A stretch of DNA of 64,000 bases, taken from NCBI RefSeq assembly GCF_020329505.1, contig NZ_JAGKJJ010000011.1, forward strand, positions 62,001 to 126,000, in the 5' to 3' direction. The translations under genes and the position numbers were made by a program. How positions within the stretch are numbered: position 1 is the first letter of the stretch; the number at the start of each line of letters is the position of its first letter. This DNA comes from Bradyrhizobium semiaridum (lineage in GTDB: Bacteria; Pseudomonadota; Alphaproteobacteria; Rhizobiales; Xanthobacteraceae). Below the pieces are notes generated by a model, which saw only the letters and a program-made list of their open reading frames with translations, did no database searches and was not told where the DNA came from. This document shows, piece after piece, positions 15,377 to 25,151 of this stretch.

Positions 15377-16504
15377 TTACGCCGCGTTCTTCTTGCGCAT
15401 GCGATCGATCAGCGCGTCTTCCCAATAGGACAGGCTGCCGAGCCCGACTGCGACCGCGTTGGCGCGGCGGTAGTACATGTGGCAGTCGAACTCCCACGTA
15501 AAACCCATGCCGCCATGGACCTGGATGTTGTTCTTGGCGCAGTGCTGGAACGCCTGCGTCGCGCTGATCCGCGCGGCGGCGGCAGCTTCCGGCAGCTCGC
15601 CGGCGTTGGTCGAGAGCGCCCAGGCGCCGTAGTAGCAATTGGAGCGCGCCAGCGTCGCCGAGACATACATGTCGGCGAGCATGTGCTTGACCGCCTGGAA
15701 CGAGCCGATCGGACGGCCAAAGGCGATGCGGTCGAGCGCGTAGTCGCGGCCCATCTCCAGCGCGCGGTCGGCGCCGCCGACCTGCTCGAACGCCATCAGC
15801 ACCGCGGCGCGATCCAGCACCTGGGTGATCACGCTCCAGCCTTCGCCGGCCGCACCGAGCGGCTCGGCCTTGGCGTCCTTGAAGCTGATCTCGGCTTGGC
15901 CGCGGGTCGGATCGATATTGGTCAGCGGCTTGACCTCGACGCCGCCGGCCTTGAGGTCGACGATGAACAGCGAGATATCGGACTCGCGCCCGCTATTGCC
16001 GGTGCGTGCGGCCACCACGGCGAAGTCCGCGATCGCGCCGTCGGCGACCGGCTTCTTGACGCCGTTCAGCATGCCGCCATTGGCCGACACGTTGATCGCC
16101 TTCGGCGAGGGATTGCCCTTGCCCTCGAACAGCGCCAGCGTGCCGATCGCGTCGCCGGAGGCGATCTTCGGCAGCCACTTCTGCTTCTGCGCCTCGCTGC
16201 CCGCGATCAGGATCGCTTCGGCGGCGAGGTAGACGGTGGACGAGAACGGCACCGGCGCCAGCGCGCGGCCCATTTCCTCCGCAATCACGCAGAGCTCGAG
16301 ATGACCTGCGCCCGCACCGCCGAACGCCTCGGGGATCGCAACGCCGAGAAAGCCCATCTCGGCAAGGCCCTTCCACAGCGCCTTGTCGTAGGGCGCCTTG
16401 CCGTCGAGCACCTCGCGCACCGCCTTCGGCGGGCATTGCTCGGCGAGGAATTTCCGCGCCTCGTCGCGCATCTGCTTCTGTTCGTCGGAGAAATCGAAGT
16501 TCAT
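15377..16504 (-). CDS. Acyl-CoA dehydrogenase (third, shorter type)
   Basis: A 375-residue acyl-CoA dehydrogenase of a different subgroup from its two neighbours. The start MNFDFSDEQKQMRDEARKFL is typical, followed by FLGVAIPEAFGGAGAGHLEL, GRPIGSFQAVKHMLADMYVS and IQVHGGMGFTWEFDCHMYYR. Proteins of this type often pair with a 400-residue partner to make heterotetramers, which fits its place 15 bp upstream of the tandem pair. Substrate unknown; the whole set is one operon on the minus strand. Confidence 0.9.
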   Translation of the reverse strand: MNFDFSDEQKQMRDEARKFLAEQCPPKAVREVLDGKAPYDKALWKGLAEMGFLGVAIPEAFGGAGAGHLELCVIAEEMGRALAPVPFSSTVYLAAEAILIAGSEAQKQKWLPKIASGDAIGTLALFEGKGNPSPKAINVSANGGMLNGVKKPVADGAIADFAVVAARTGNSGRESDISLFIVDLKAGGVEVKPLTNIDPTRGQAEISFKDAKAEPLGAAGEGWSVITQVLDRAAVLMAFEQVGGADRALEMGRDYALDRIAFGRPIGSFQAVKHMLADMYVSATLARSNCYYGAWALSTNAGELPEAAAAARISATQAFQHCAKNNIQVHGGMGFTWEFDCHMYYRRANAVAVGLGSLSYWEDALIDRMRKKNAA

Positions 16505-16534
16505 GGCGCTACCTTTTTGTCATGAGTTGTTCGC

Positions 16535-16639
16535 CGTCATTCCGGGGCGCGCGAAGCGCGAGCCCGGAATCCATTGCGCCGCAGATGATGCGGCCTGATG
16601 GATTCCGGGCCTGCGCCTGCGGCGCATCCCGGAATGACG
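16535..16639. repeat. Dispersed palindromic repeat (family B)
   Basis: Outer arms CGTCATTCCGGG and CCCGGAATGACG bracket inner GGAATCCAT and ATGGATTCC arms. A second copy is at 40717-40824. It lies inside the catabolic operon, between the ligase and dehydrogenase genes, where the RNA hairpin could affect message stability. Confidence 0.75.
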
Positions 16640-16661
16640 AATGGAGAGAGCGGGGATCGCA

Positions 16662-18527
16662 TCACAGCACGATCACCTCGTCGCACGGCGTATCGGCGTA
16701 GAGCTTCTCGACCAGCGCGGCACGACGCTCGAGGCCGGCGCGCTGGTTGATGTAGGCCTTGTCGGTGAGCTCGTTGCCGTCGATCGACGGCGGCTCGGCC
16801 ATCAGCATGGCGCGCGCGATCCGCATGCTGCTGCCGGTCGCGGACGCATTGTGGGCCTGCAGCCCCTTCCTGAGGCAGGCCACCACGTCGGGATGCGCGA
16901 TCACGTCCTGATAGGTCGCCTCGGCATTGCCGACGAGCTGGCGGCAGGCATGCAGGTTCGGCCAGCATAACAGGCCGATGAACGGACGGTCCTGGCCCGC
17001 GACCAGCGCGTCATGCACGACCGGCGTTGCCGCTGCGATCGCATCGGTGCGCAGCGAGCCGACGTGAACGAAGGTGCCGGTGGTCAGCTTGAAATCCTCC
17101 ACCACGCGGCCGGCGAAGATGATGCCCTTGAGCGGATCCTCGGGATCGACGAACATGCCGGCATCGCCGATGCAGTAGAAGCCCTCCTCGTCGAACATCT
17201 TCGCGGTGAGCTCGGGCTGGCCGAAATAACCGGGTGTGACGTTGACGCCGCGCAGCCGCAATTCGTATTTCGAACCGCACGGCACCATCTTCAGCTCGAC
17301 GCCGGGGAACGGCAGGCCGATCAGACCGACGCGGTCGGTGTCCCAATAGGTGCCGGTCGAGGTCGGCGCGGTCTCGGTCGAACCCCAGCCGGTATAGAAC
17401 ACGATGCGCTCACCGGTCGTCTTCACCGCCAGCGCCTGCATGCGGTCATAGAGATCGTCGGGCAGCCGCGCGCCGCCATAGGCCATGATCGAGAGGTTCT
17501 TGAAGAAGCTCCGGCAGAGCCCCTCGTCCTTCTCCATCGCCGCCGCCAGCGCGGCATAGCCGGCCGGCACGTTGGCGTAATAGGTCGGCGATACCTCGCG
17601 CAAATTCCGGATCGTCTCCTCGAACTGGCCCGGCATCGGCCGGCCGTCGTCGATGTAGAGCGTGCCGCCGTCGACCAGCACCGGATTGAACGCGGCGTTG
17701 CCACCCATGGTGTGATTCCACGGCATCCAGTCCAGCACGGTCGAGAGCGGGCCACCCGGCTCGCGCGGGCGCACCTGCATCATCATCGCCGCATTGGCGC
17801 ACATCATCTCCTGGGTGTTGATGACGGCCTTCGGCATGCCGGTCGAGCCCGAGGTAAACAGCAGCTTGCCGATGGTCTTCGGCGTGATCTTGGCGATCGA
17901 CTGCTCGACCGCTGAAGTCACCGGCGTCGCCGCGAGATCGGCGAAGGCTGTGCTCTTGATGCCCTCGCAGGGACGCAGCACGTGAATGACCGTGATACCG
18001 GTGAGGTCGAGCGCTTGCAGCGCCTTCTCGAAGGTCGGGCCGTCCTGCACCATCACGACGGCAGGCTTGATCAGGTTGAACAAGTATTTGAGCTTGAGGT
18101 GATCCTGGCTCATCAGCGAATAGGCCGGCGACACCGGTGCGGCCGGCAGCCGCGCCTGCATCGCCGCCTGCGTCATCAGCGCATGCTCGATGGAATTGCC
18201 CGAGAGGATCGCGACGGGGCGGCCCTCATCGAGACCGAGATCGAGCAGGCCCTGCGTCAGCGCATCGACGGTGCGCTTGGCCTCACCGTAGGACACCTTG
18301 CGCCATTGCCGCTCAGGGCCGCCGCGCTGCGCCAGCCAGATCCGCTCTGGCGCCTCGCGCGCCCATTTGGCGAGCGAGGCCGGAATATGCGTCGCATAGG
18401 CCTGCAGCGGAATCCGCGACGTCAGAACGACGGTGCCGTCATCGCGCCGCTCGACCGCGATGTCGCGCGCCAGCCAATTCACCTTGCGAAAGGCCGGCTT
18501 GGTCAGCATTGCCGCGTCACCATCCAT
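16662..18527 (-). CDS. Acyl/aryl-CoA synthetase, feruloyl-CoA synthase-like
   Basis: A 621-residue AMP-forming ligase. The P-loop is KLLFTSGSTGMPKAVI (about 220), YTGWGSTETAPTSTG is the ATP/adenylate motif, and DPEDPLKGIIFAGRVVEDFK then LTTGTFVHVGSLR is the feruloyl-CoA-synthase-type hinge region. The length (about 620) also fits that family rather than the 510-550 of FadD. It would activate an aryl or cyclic carboxylic acid as CoA ester for the three acyl-CoA dehydrogenases downstream. GGGAGACGCAAA precedes ATG 18527. The exact acid is unknown. Confidence 0.85.
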   Translation of the reverse strand: MDGDAAMLTKPAFRKVNWLARDIAVERRDDGTVVLTSRIPLQAYATHIPASLAKWAREAPERIWLAQRGGPERQWRKVSYGEAKRTVDALTQGLLDLGLDEGRPVAILSGNSIEHALMTQAAMQARLPAAPVSPAYSLMSQDHLKLKYLFNLIKPAVVMVQDGPTFEKALQALDLTGITVIHVLRPCEGIKSTAFADLAATPVTSAVEQSIAKITPKTIGKLLFTSGSTGMPKAVINTQEMMCANAAMMMQVRPREPGGPLSTVLDWMPWNHTMGGNAAFNPVLVDGGTLYIDDGRPMPGQFEETIRNLREVSPTYYANVPAGYAALAAAMEKDEGLCRSFFKNLSIMAYGGARLPDDLYDRMQALAVKTTGERIVFYTGWGSTETAPTSTGTYWDTDRVGLIGLPFPGVELKMVPCGSKYELRLRGVNVTPGYFGQPELTAKMFDEEGFYCIGDAGMFVDPEDPLKGIIFAGRVVEDFKLTTGTFVHVGSLRTDAIAAATPVVHDALVAGQDRPFIGLLCWPNLHACRQLVGNAEATYQDVIAHPDVVACLRKGLQAHNASATGSSMRIARAMLMAEPPSIDGNELTDKAYINQRAGLERRAALVEKLYADTPCDEVIVL

Positions 18528-18569
18528 TTTGCGTCTCCCGGAATTTGCTTGTCCTTTGCGGATCTTTTG

Positions 18570-19376
18570 TCAGCGCCTGATATAGACAGGCTTTCGTTTC
18601 TCGAGAAAGGCCTTGATGCCCTCCTGGAAATCTTCCGAGCGGCTGCAGAGCACCTGGTTGCGATCCTCCATCGCGATCACCGCCTCGATCGAGCCGGCAT
18701 CGACGCTCATGTTGATGCATTCCTTCGATAGGCGGAGGCCGACCGGCGAGGCCGTCATCATCGCGTCGACGTAAGGATTGGCCGCGGCGTCGAGATCGGC
18801 GGCCTCGACCACTTCCGAGACGAGGCCGACGGCGAGCGCGCGATCGGCGTTGATGAAGCGGCCGGTGAGGATCAGCTCCGAGGCGACGGAGACGCCGACG
18901 AGGCGCGGCAGGAAATAGCTGGTGCCGATGTCGCAGCCGCCGAGCCCGAGTTTGATGAAGGCGCAATTCATCCGCGCGCCTTTCGCTGCGATCCTGATAT
19001 CGGCGGCAAGCGCCAGCGCAAAACCGCCACCGGCGGCCGCGCCCTGCACCAGCGCGATGATCGGCTGCGGACAGCGCCGCATCAGCATCACGATGTCGGC
19101 GATGCGGCGCTGCGAGTCGAGAGATTCAGTGACACCAGGCGGCTCGGCCTGGCCACCGCGGCGGGCCATTGCATGCTTGAGATCGAGCCCGGCGCAGAAG
19201 TTCGCACCGGCGCCCTTCAGCACCACGACGCGGGTGTCGCGATTGCGCTGCAGGCCCTGAAAGTAGGTGTTGAGAGCATCGATCAGCGACGGATCGAGTG
19301 CGTTGAGACTTTCCGGGCGATTGAGCGTAACCCAATCGACCCCGTCGTGATGTTTGATCAGCAGCGGTTGAGACAC
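18570..19376 (-). CDS. Enoyl-CoA hydratase/isomerase family protein
   Basis: A 268-residue crotonase. The oxyanion hole is formed by ANFCAGLDLKHAM (about 60-72) and QGAAAGGGFALALAADIRI (about 110-128). Later, KLGLGGCDIGTSYFLPRLVG carries an Asp, rather than the Glu of classical hydratases, in the second catalytic region. It may hydrate, isomerise or cleave a ring in the pathway served by the adjacent ligase and dehydrogenases. It is 42 bp upstream of the ligase on the same strand. Confidence 0.87.
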   Translation of the reverse strand: MSQPLLIKHHDGVDWVTLNRPESLNALDPSLIDALNTYFQGLQRNRDTRVVVLKGAGANFCAGLDLKHAMARRGGQAEPPGVTESLDSQRRIADIVMLMRRCPQPIIALVQGAAAGGGFALALAADIRIAAKGARMNCAFIKLGLGGCDIGTSYFLPRLVGVSVASELILTGRFINADRALAVGLVSEVVEAADLDAAANPYVDAMMTASPVGLRLSKECINMSVDAGSIEAVIAMEDRNQVLCSRSEDFQEGIKAFLEKRKPVYIRR

Positions 19377-19419
19377 GCGTCACTCTCCTGCATCTGCGGA
19401 TGCGGTGCCCGTTACTGCG

Positions 19420-19536
19420 CCCTCTCCCCTTGTGGGAGAGGGCATGTGCAGCGTCTTCGCTTGGGTGAGGGATCTGTCTCCGCGGAGAGATACTCCTCAT
19501 CCGGCGCGCGCCACCTTCTCCCACGGGGGAGAAGGG
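19420..19536. repeat. Dispersed intergenic repeat (family A-like)
   Basis: CCTCTCCCCTTGTGGGAGAG and CTTCTCCCACGGGGGAGAAG are two hairpins around GGTGAGGGATCTG and ATACTCCTCATCCGG. A very similar arrangement is at 53127-53288. It lies between the SDR and crotonase genes of the same operon. Confidence 0.7.
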
Positions 19537-19556
19537 AAGTGCAGCGGAGCTTGCGG

Positions 19557-20315
19557 CTAGCGCGGAGCCATGCGGATGGCGCCGTCGAGACGGATGGTCT
19601 CGCCGTTGAGCATCGGGTTCTCGACGATGTGCACCGCGAGCGCGCCGTACTCGCTGGCATCGCCGAGGCGGGCCGGATGCGGCACCTGGGCGCCGAGGCT
19701 CTTGCGGGCTTCCTCGTTGAGGCCCATCAGCAGCGGCGTCAGGAACAGGCCCGGCGCGATGGTGTTGACGCGGATCTTCAGGCTGGCAAGGTCGCGCGCG
19801 GCCGGCAGCGTGAGGCCGACGACGCCGCCCTTCGACGCCGAATAAGCGATCTGGCCGATCTGGCCTTCATAGGCCGCGACCGAGGCGGTGTTGATCGCAA
19901 CGCCACGCTCCTCGCCGATGGTCTCGATGGTGGCCAGCCGCTCCGCGAACAGGCGTAGCACGTTGAACGTGCCGATCAGATTGACGTTGATGATGCGGAC
20001 GAACTTCTCCAGCGGATAGACGCCGTCCTTGCCGACGACGCGTTGCGAGCCGCCGATGCCGGCGCAATTCATCAGCACGCGCGCGACGCCATGCGCCGCT
20101 TCGGCCTTGGCGATCGCCGCCTTGATCTGCTCCTCGCTGGTCACGTCGGCATGCAGGGCAACGCCCTTCACTTCCGCGGCGACCTTCTCGGCGTTTTCCT
20201 TGTTCTGGTCGATCACGCCGATCTTGGCGCCTTTCGCAGCCATGGCGCGGGCGGTCGCGGCGCCGAGGCCCGAGCCACCGCCGGTGATGAGAACGGCAAC
20301 GTCTTTCAACTGCAT
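19557..20315 (-). CDS. SDR-family 3-hydroxyacyl-CoA dehydrogenase (type II-like)
   Basis: A 252-residue short-chain dehydrogenase. NAD-binding TGGGSGLG is at 11-18, and the acidic residue after the second strand (VIDQN) favours NAD. NCAGI is near 83-87, Ser145 is in NTASVAAYEG, and Tyr158 and Lys162 are in AYSASKGG. The whole, with DGAIRMAPR at the end, resembles 3-hydroxyacyl-CoA dehydrogenase type II (HSD10-like) proteins, fitting oxidation of a 3-hydroxyacyl-CoA before the thiolase at 21218. It sits in the minus-strand catabolic operon directly downstream of the TetR gene. Confidence 0.88.
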   Translation of the reverse strand: MQLKDVAVLITGGGSGLGAATARAMAAKGAKIGVIDQNKENAEKVAAEVKGVALHADVTSEEQIKAAIAKAEAAHGVARVLMNCAGIGGSQRVVGKDGVYPLEKFVRIINVNLIGTFNVLRLFAERLATIETIGEERGVAINTASVAAYEGQIGQIAYSASKGGVVGLTLPAARDLASLKIRVNTIAPGLFLTPLLMGLNEEARKSLGAQVPHPARLGDASEYGALAVHIVENPMLNGETIRLDGAIRMAPR

Positions 20316-20357
20316 CTTGATAGCCTTTCCTTGGGGTCGTTTTCTTTCATTGGCGAA

Positions 20358-20413
20358 AGGCGAATAGGGAGTAGCGAATAGGGCAGAAGACTATTCGCTA
20401 TCGCTACTCACCA
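20358..20413. repeat. GAATAG-type palindromic repeat (family G) overlapping the TetR 3' end
   Basis: GGGAGTAGCGAATAG pairs imperfectly with CTATTCGCTATCGCTACTC across GGCAGAAGA. The right arm encodes the last residues and stop of the TetR gene (stop at 20391). A larger member is at 22396-22518. Confidence 0.6.
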
Positions 20414-21125
20414 TCCGCTCCTTCTCGCTCAGTATTCCACCAAACATCATCGCCTCCATATGCTTGATGTAATCGCGGCAGACCTCGTCGGTGACCGGGC
20501 CGACGCCGACCGCGCGCGACATCGCGTGGCGGCCGAAGAACAGATGATCGCAGGCGCCGATCAGGCTGGTGTAGAACAGCACCGGATCGATCTTGCGGAA
20601 TTCGCCGGCCTTGATGCCCTCGGCCAGCAGGCGACGATGAAAGTCGAGCAGCGGCGCGACGAAGAATTTCGACACCTCGTCCGCGGCCTCCGGCGAGCTC
20701 TCGTGCAGCAGATAATGGATCAGCCGGTTCATGTAGGGGAACTGGTGATAGGCGCGGATGATGCCGCCGATATGGTGCCGCAGCTTGGCGCTCGGCGTGA
20801 TCGGCTGCGCCAGCAGGTATTCCAGTTGCGACATCTCGGTCGCGGCGTCGCGCGCCAATAGCGCCAGCAACAGCCCGTCCTTATTGCCGAAATGATATTT
20901 CACCAGCGCGGCGTTGACGCCCGACTTCTGCGCGATGTCCGACAGCGACACCTCGATCGAGGCACGCTCGATCATCAGCTCGCTGGCCGCCACCAGGAGC
21001 TTGTCGGCGGTGGCGTTTTTGCTCGGGGCAAGTCTCGTCGGTACGCTGGTATTCAACTGCGCTCTGGTCCCAAAGCTTGGGGCGGGTCGAGGGCGCACAT
21101 AAGCCCATGGCGGGGCTGCACTCAA
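20391..21125 (-). CDS. TetR-family regulator of the acyl-CoA cluster
   Basis: A regulator of up to 244 residues. The HTH is VSLSDIAQKSGVNAALVKYH then FGNKDGLLLALL, and a helical ligand domain follows (RAYHQFPYMNRLIHYLLHES). No ATG suits the start: TTG 21125 is used here and TTG 21056 is the main alternative. The final residues VSSDSE and the stop lie in a GAATAG repeat. It is divergent from the thiolase gene and upstream of the SDR-crotonase-ligase-dehydrogenase operon, so it probably represses both in response to an acyl-CoA. Confidence 0.84.
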   Translation of the reverse strand: MSAAPPWAYVRPRPAPSFGTRAQLNTSVPTRLAPSKNATADKLLVAASELMIERASIEVSLSDIAQKSGVNAALVKYHFGNKDGLLLALLARDAATEMSQLEYLLAQPITPSAKLRHHIGGIIRAYHQFPYMNRLIHYLLHESSPEAADEVSKFFVAPLLDFHRRLLAEGIKAGEFRKIDPVLFYTSLIGACDHLFFGRHAMSRAVGVGPVTDEVCRDYIKHMEAMMFGGILSEKERMVSSDSE

Positions 21126-21126
21126 G

Positions 21127-21146
21127 AGTTAATTGATTGATTGACT
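21127..21146. promoter_or_regulatory. AT-rich partial palindrome between TetR and thiolase genes
   Basis: The 20-bp stretch AGTTAATTGATTGATTGACT matches its own reverse complement at 14 of 20 positions and contains tandem TGAT. It is the only AT-rich patch in the divergent gap, 71 bp before the thiolase start, and is a reasonable TetR operator candidate. Confidence 0.4.
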
Positions 21147-21217
21147 AAATGCGGAGCCGTCCCTTAAATCCGGCCCATCTTTGCAAGACCCAATCCAGAA
21201 CATCAGGGAGATCAGAC

Positions 21218-22390
<1,173 letters not shown>

Positions 22391-22395
22391 CGTCC

Positions 22396-22518
22396 CGCGA
22401 ATAGCGAATAGCGAATAGAGGAAGCAACAAGGAGCCGCGAACAGCGAGTAGTGGATGGCGAATAGAGGAGCACGGAAGATGTCCCTATTCGCCATTCGCT
22501 ACTCGCTATTCGCGTGCG
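22396..22518. repeat. GAATAG-type palindromic repeat (family G)
   Basis: Tandem GCGAATA units (GCGAATAGCGAATAGCGAAT) face ATTCGCCATTCGCTACTCGC and CTATTCGCG at the other end, giving a long imperfect hairpin that fills most of the thiolase-ligase gap. It could act as a spacer, attenuator or stability element. Confidence 0.7.
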
Positions 22519-22527
22519 GAGAGCCCG

Positions 22528-24072
22528 ATGACCCATCCTTCCATCCATGCCCGCACCACGCCGGACAAGATCGCCTACCAGATGGCGGGCACCGGCAAGG
22601 CCATCACCTATCGTGAGCTTGACGAGCTCTCGAACCAGGGCGCGCATCTGTTCCGCTCGCTCGGCCTGAAGGCCGGCGACCACATCGCGCTGCTGATGGA
22701 AAACCGGCTCGCCTTCATGGAGATCTGCTGGGCGGCGCAGCGCTCGGGGCTGTACTACACCGCGATCAGCCGCTACCTGACTGAGGACGAGATCGCCTAC
22801 ATCATCAAGGACTGCGGCGCGAAGGTGTTCATCACCACGCCGCACTGCGCCGACAAGGTGAAGGGCCTGATCAAGGGCGAGCCCGGCGAACCCCTGTTCT
22901 ACATGATGGACGAGCCCGCGCCCGGCTTCCGCTCCTACGACAAGGAAGCCGGCGCGCAGCCGACGACGCCGATCGCCGACGAGGTCGCCGGCTACGACAT
23001 GCTCTACTCCTCCGGCACCACCGGCCGGCCAAAGGGGATCAAGAAGCAGTTCGAGGGCAACCGGATCGACGTGCCGAACCCGTTCCTGCGCGTGCTCACC
23101 GCCGACATGTGCGGCATGGATGCCGACACGGTCTATCTGTCACCGGCGCCGCTCTATCACGCGGCTCCCTTACGCTTCAACATGATGGCGACGGTGCTCG
23201 GCGGCACTTCGATCATCATGGAGCATTTCGACGCCGAGGAGTTCCTCAAGCAGGTTGAGCAGCGCAAGGTGACGCATTCGCAGCTGGTGCCGACCATGTT
23301 CGTGCGCATGCTGAAGCTGCCCGACGAGGTGCGCGGCCGCTACGACGTCTCCTCGCTGAAGGGCGCAATCCACGCCGCGGCGCCCTGCCCGGTCGACGTC
23401 AAGGCCAAGATGATCGACTGGTGGGGACCGATCCTGATCGAGTATTACGCCGGCTCCGAGGGCAACGGCGTCACGGTCTCGACCTCGCAGCAATGGCTCA
23501 CGCATCGCGGCACGGTCGGCCGCGCCGTGGTCGGCAAGGTCAAGATTCTCGACGAGAACGACGAGGAGACGCCGGTCGGCCAGATCGGCCAGGTCTATTT
23601 CGCGGACGCCCCTGCGTTCAGCTATCACAACGATCCCGAGAAGACGAAGAAGGCCTATAACGCCAGGGGCTGGTCGACGCTCGGCGACGTCGGTTACCTG
23701 GATGAGGAAGGCTTCCTCTACCTCACCGACCGCAAGAGCTACATGATCATCTCCGGCGGCGTGAACATCTATCCGCAGGAGACCGAGGACGTGCTGATCA
23801 CGCATCCCGCGGTCTCCGACGTCGCGGTGTTCGGCGTACCGAACGAGGAGATGGGCGAAGAGGTCAAGGCGGTGGTGCAGCCGCACGACATGACCAGAGC
23901 CGGCAAGGAGCTCGAGGCCGAGCTGATCGCGTTCTGCAGACAACATCTGTCGCCGATCAAATGCCCAAAGAGCATCGACTTCGAGGCCGAGCTGCCGCGG
24001 ACGCCGACCGGCAAGCTGGTGAAGCGCCATTTGCGCGAGCGGTATTGGCCGAAGCCGGCGGTGAAGGCGTAA
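22528..24072 (+). CDS. Fatty-acyl-CoA synthetase (AMP-forming)
   Basis: A 514-residue ligase. The P-loop is MLYSSGTTGRPKGIKKQ (about 154-170), the adenylate motif EYYAGSEGNGVT is near 310, and the hinge and C-terminal lid are GWSTLGDVGYLDEEGFLYLT then DRKSYMIISGGVNIYPQE. Catalytic Lys of PTGKLVKR is near the end. It activates a carboxylic acid with ATP and CoA. It is a second ligase in the cluster, of the ordinary FadD-like length, transcribed with the thiolase on the plus strand. It begins right after a GAATAG repeat. Confidence 0.9.
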   Translation: MTHPSIHARTTPDKIAYQMAGTGKAITYRELDELSNQGAHLFRSLGLKAGDHIALLMENRLAFMEICWAAQRSGLYYTAISRYLTEDEIAYIIKDCGAKVFITTPHCADKVKGLIKGEPGEPLFYMMDEPAPGFRSYDKEAGAQPTTPIADEVAGYDMLYSSGTTGRPKGIKKQFEGNRIDVPNPFLRVLTADMCGMDADTVYLSPAPLYHAAPLRFNMMATVLGGTSIIMEHFDAEEFLKQVEQRKVTHSQLVPTMFVRMLKLPDEVRGRYDVSSLKGAIHAAAPCPVDVKAKMIDWWGPILIEYYAGSEGNGVTVSTSQQWLTHRGTVGRAVVGKVKILDENDEETPVGQIGQVYFADAPAFSYHNDPEKTKKAYNARGWSTLGDVGYLDEEGFLYLTDRKSYMIISGGVNIYPQETEDVLITHPAVSDVAVFGVPNEEMGEEVKAVVQPHDMTRAGKELEAELIAFCRQHLSPIKCPKSIDFEAELPRTPTGKLVKRHLRERYWPKPAVKA

Positions 24073-24122
24073 TCTCGTAGGGTGGACACGCTACGCTTTG
24101 CCCGACTTACAGATTGCAAGCG

Positions 24123-24392
24123 TTACTGATACCAGCCCCACGCCCAGAGCGACGGCGCCGGCCGGCGCTGGGCCTTCAGCGCGGCGACTTCATCCACCGA
24201 CCGCAGATAGGGGCCATAGAGTGCCGGCGGATAGACGTCGTCCCAGAACACGTATCCCGTCCTGTAGGCGGGTGCTGCCCCCGCGCGATGCGCGCGAGGG
24301 ACCGCCAGTTCTGCCGCCGAGGCCGCATCGGCCGCAACTGAGACGCCGGACGTGCACAGCAGGACGCTCAGGATCAATGCTCGGGCGCGCAT
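24123..24392 (-). CDS. Small secreted protein, unknown function
   Basis: An 89-residue protein with a signal peptide (MRARALILSVLLCTSGVSVA, cleavage near AADAASAAE). The mature part is short and aromatic-rich (YVFWDDVYPPALYGPYL; WAWGWYQ at the end). AAGGA lies 9 bp before ATG 24392, so longer frames were rejected. No family is recognised. The Trp/Tyr-rich tail is notable for so small a periplasmic protein. Confidence 0.6.
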   Translation of the reverse strand: MRARALILSVLLCTSGVSVAADAASAAELAVPRAHRAGAAPAYRTGYVFWDDVYPPALYGPYLRSVDEVAALKAQRRPAPSLWAWGWYQ

Positions 24393-24486
24393 GCGGGGAT
24401 ATCCTTCTCGATCGCCATGGTGAACTCTAACCTCGACTGGTCGCCAACGGTTCCCGTCGTCGGGCAACTCTCGCCGGCAAAGGCGG

Positions 24487-24957
24487 CTAGAGCGAGGCGA
24501 CAGGCTCGCACAGGGCCGACGACGCCGCGCGCAGATGCAGCTGTCCCCGCTGGCCGGAGGTCGTCGTGGTCCATTGCGCATCGATGCGCTGAAGATCGTC
24601 CGACAGCGTGCCGCGATGGCTGCCGCCGGTCTCGAACGTGCTGTTGCCCTCCGGTGCCTGCTCGAGGATCTCGACCGTGAGATCGGACAGCCGCACGAAC
24701 ATCTGCACCTTGATCTTGGTCACGCGGCGGCCGACCTCATACGAGCCGCAGCCGAGCGCCTCCACATTCCGTCCGTTCAGCGCGCGGATCTTGTCGAAGG
24801 TGATCACGACGTTCTGCACGGTCGTGTCGCCATCCCACCGAAATTCGCCGATATAGGCGCGCGGCAACTTGCCGGTGAGCTGCTTCATGTCGGTCGCTTG
24901 GGCGGCCGACCCGAGCAGCAGCATTGCCGCCGCGATCATGACCGCAAGACGGGACAT
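24487..24957 (-). CDS. Secreted conserved hypothetical protein
   Basis: A 156-residue protein with a signal peptide (SRLAVMIAAAMLLLGSAAQA). The mature part is a beta-rich domain of about 135 residues: YIGEFRWDGDTTVQNVVITF, then CGSYEVGRRVTKIKVQMFVR and GSHRGTLSDDLQRIDAQWTT. Two Cys could form a disulfide. No family is recognised; it probably acts in the periplasm. ATG 24957 (just before the hydrophobic core) was chosen; upstream ATGs at 24993 and 25005 are possible. It lies 94 bp upstream of the other small secreted gene. Confidence 0.62.
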   Translation of the reverse strand: MSRLAVMIAAAMLLLGSAAQATDMKQLTGKLPRAYIGEFRWDGDTTVQNVVITFDKIRALNGRNVEALGCGSYEVGRRVTKIKVQMFVRLSDLTVEILEQAPEGNSTFETGGSHRGTLSDDLQRIDAQWTTTTSGQRGQLHLRAASSALCEPVASL

Positions 24958-25151
24958 CCAGCCTGGCAATTTCGCGATCCCTGTGCAGCGCATGCGGCAA
25001 TGCATCCCATGAACAAAGTTGCTATCGTTCGACCTCGAACGCTCTCCGGTTTGTCCGTCGCGACAAGGCCCGCATCGGTTCATCGGGTGACGGCCGGCGC
25101 GCCATCGAACGCACTGCACCCGTGGTGATGTTGAACCAGGTGATTTGTCCA

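Noticed and set aside
13853..16525. Plus-strand open frame of about 890 codons across the acyl-CoA dehydrogenase genes
   Set aside because: It is the mirror of the real minus-strand genes. High third-position GC makes antisense frames open; the product is Arg/His/Asp-rich with no family pattern.
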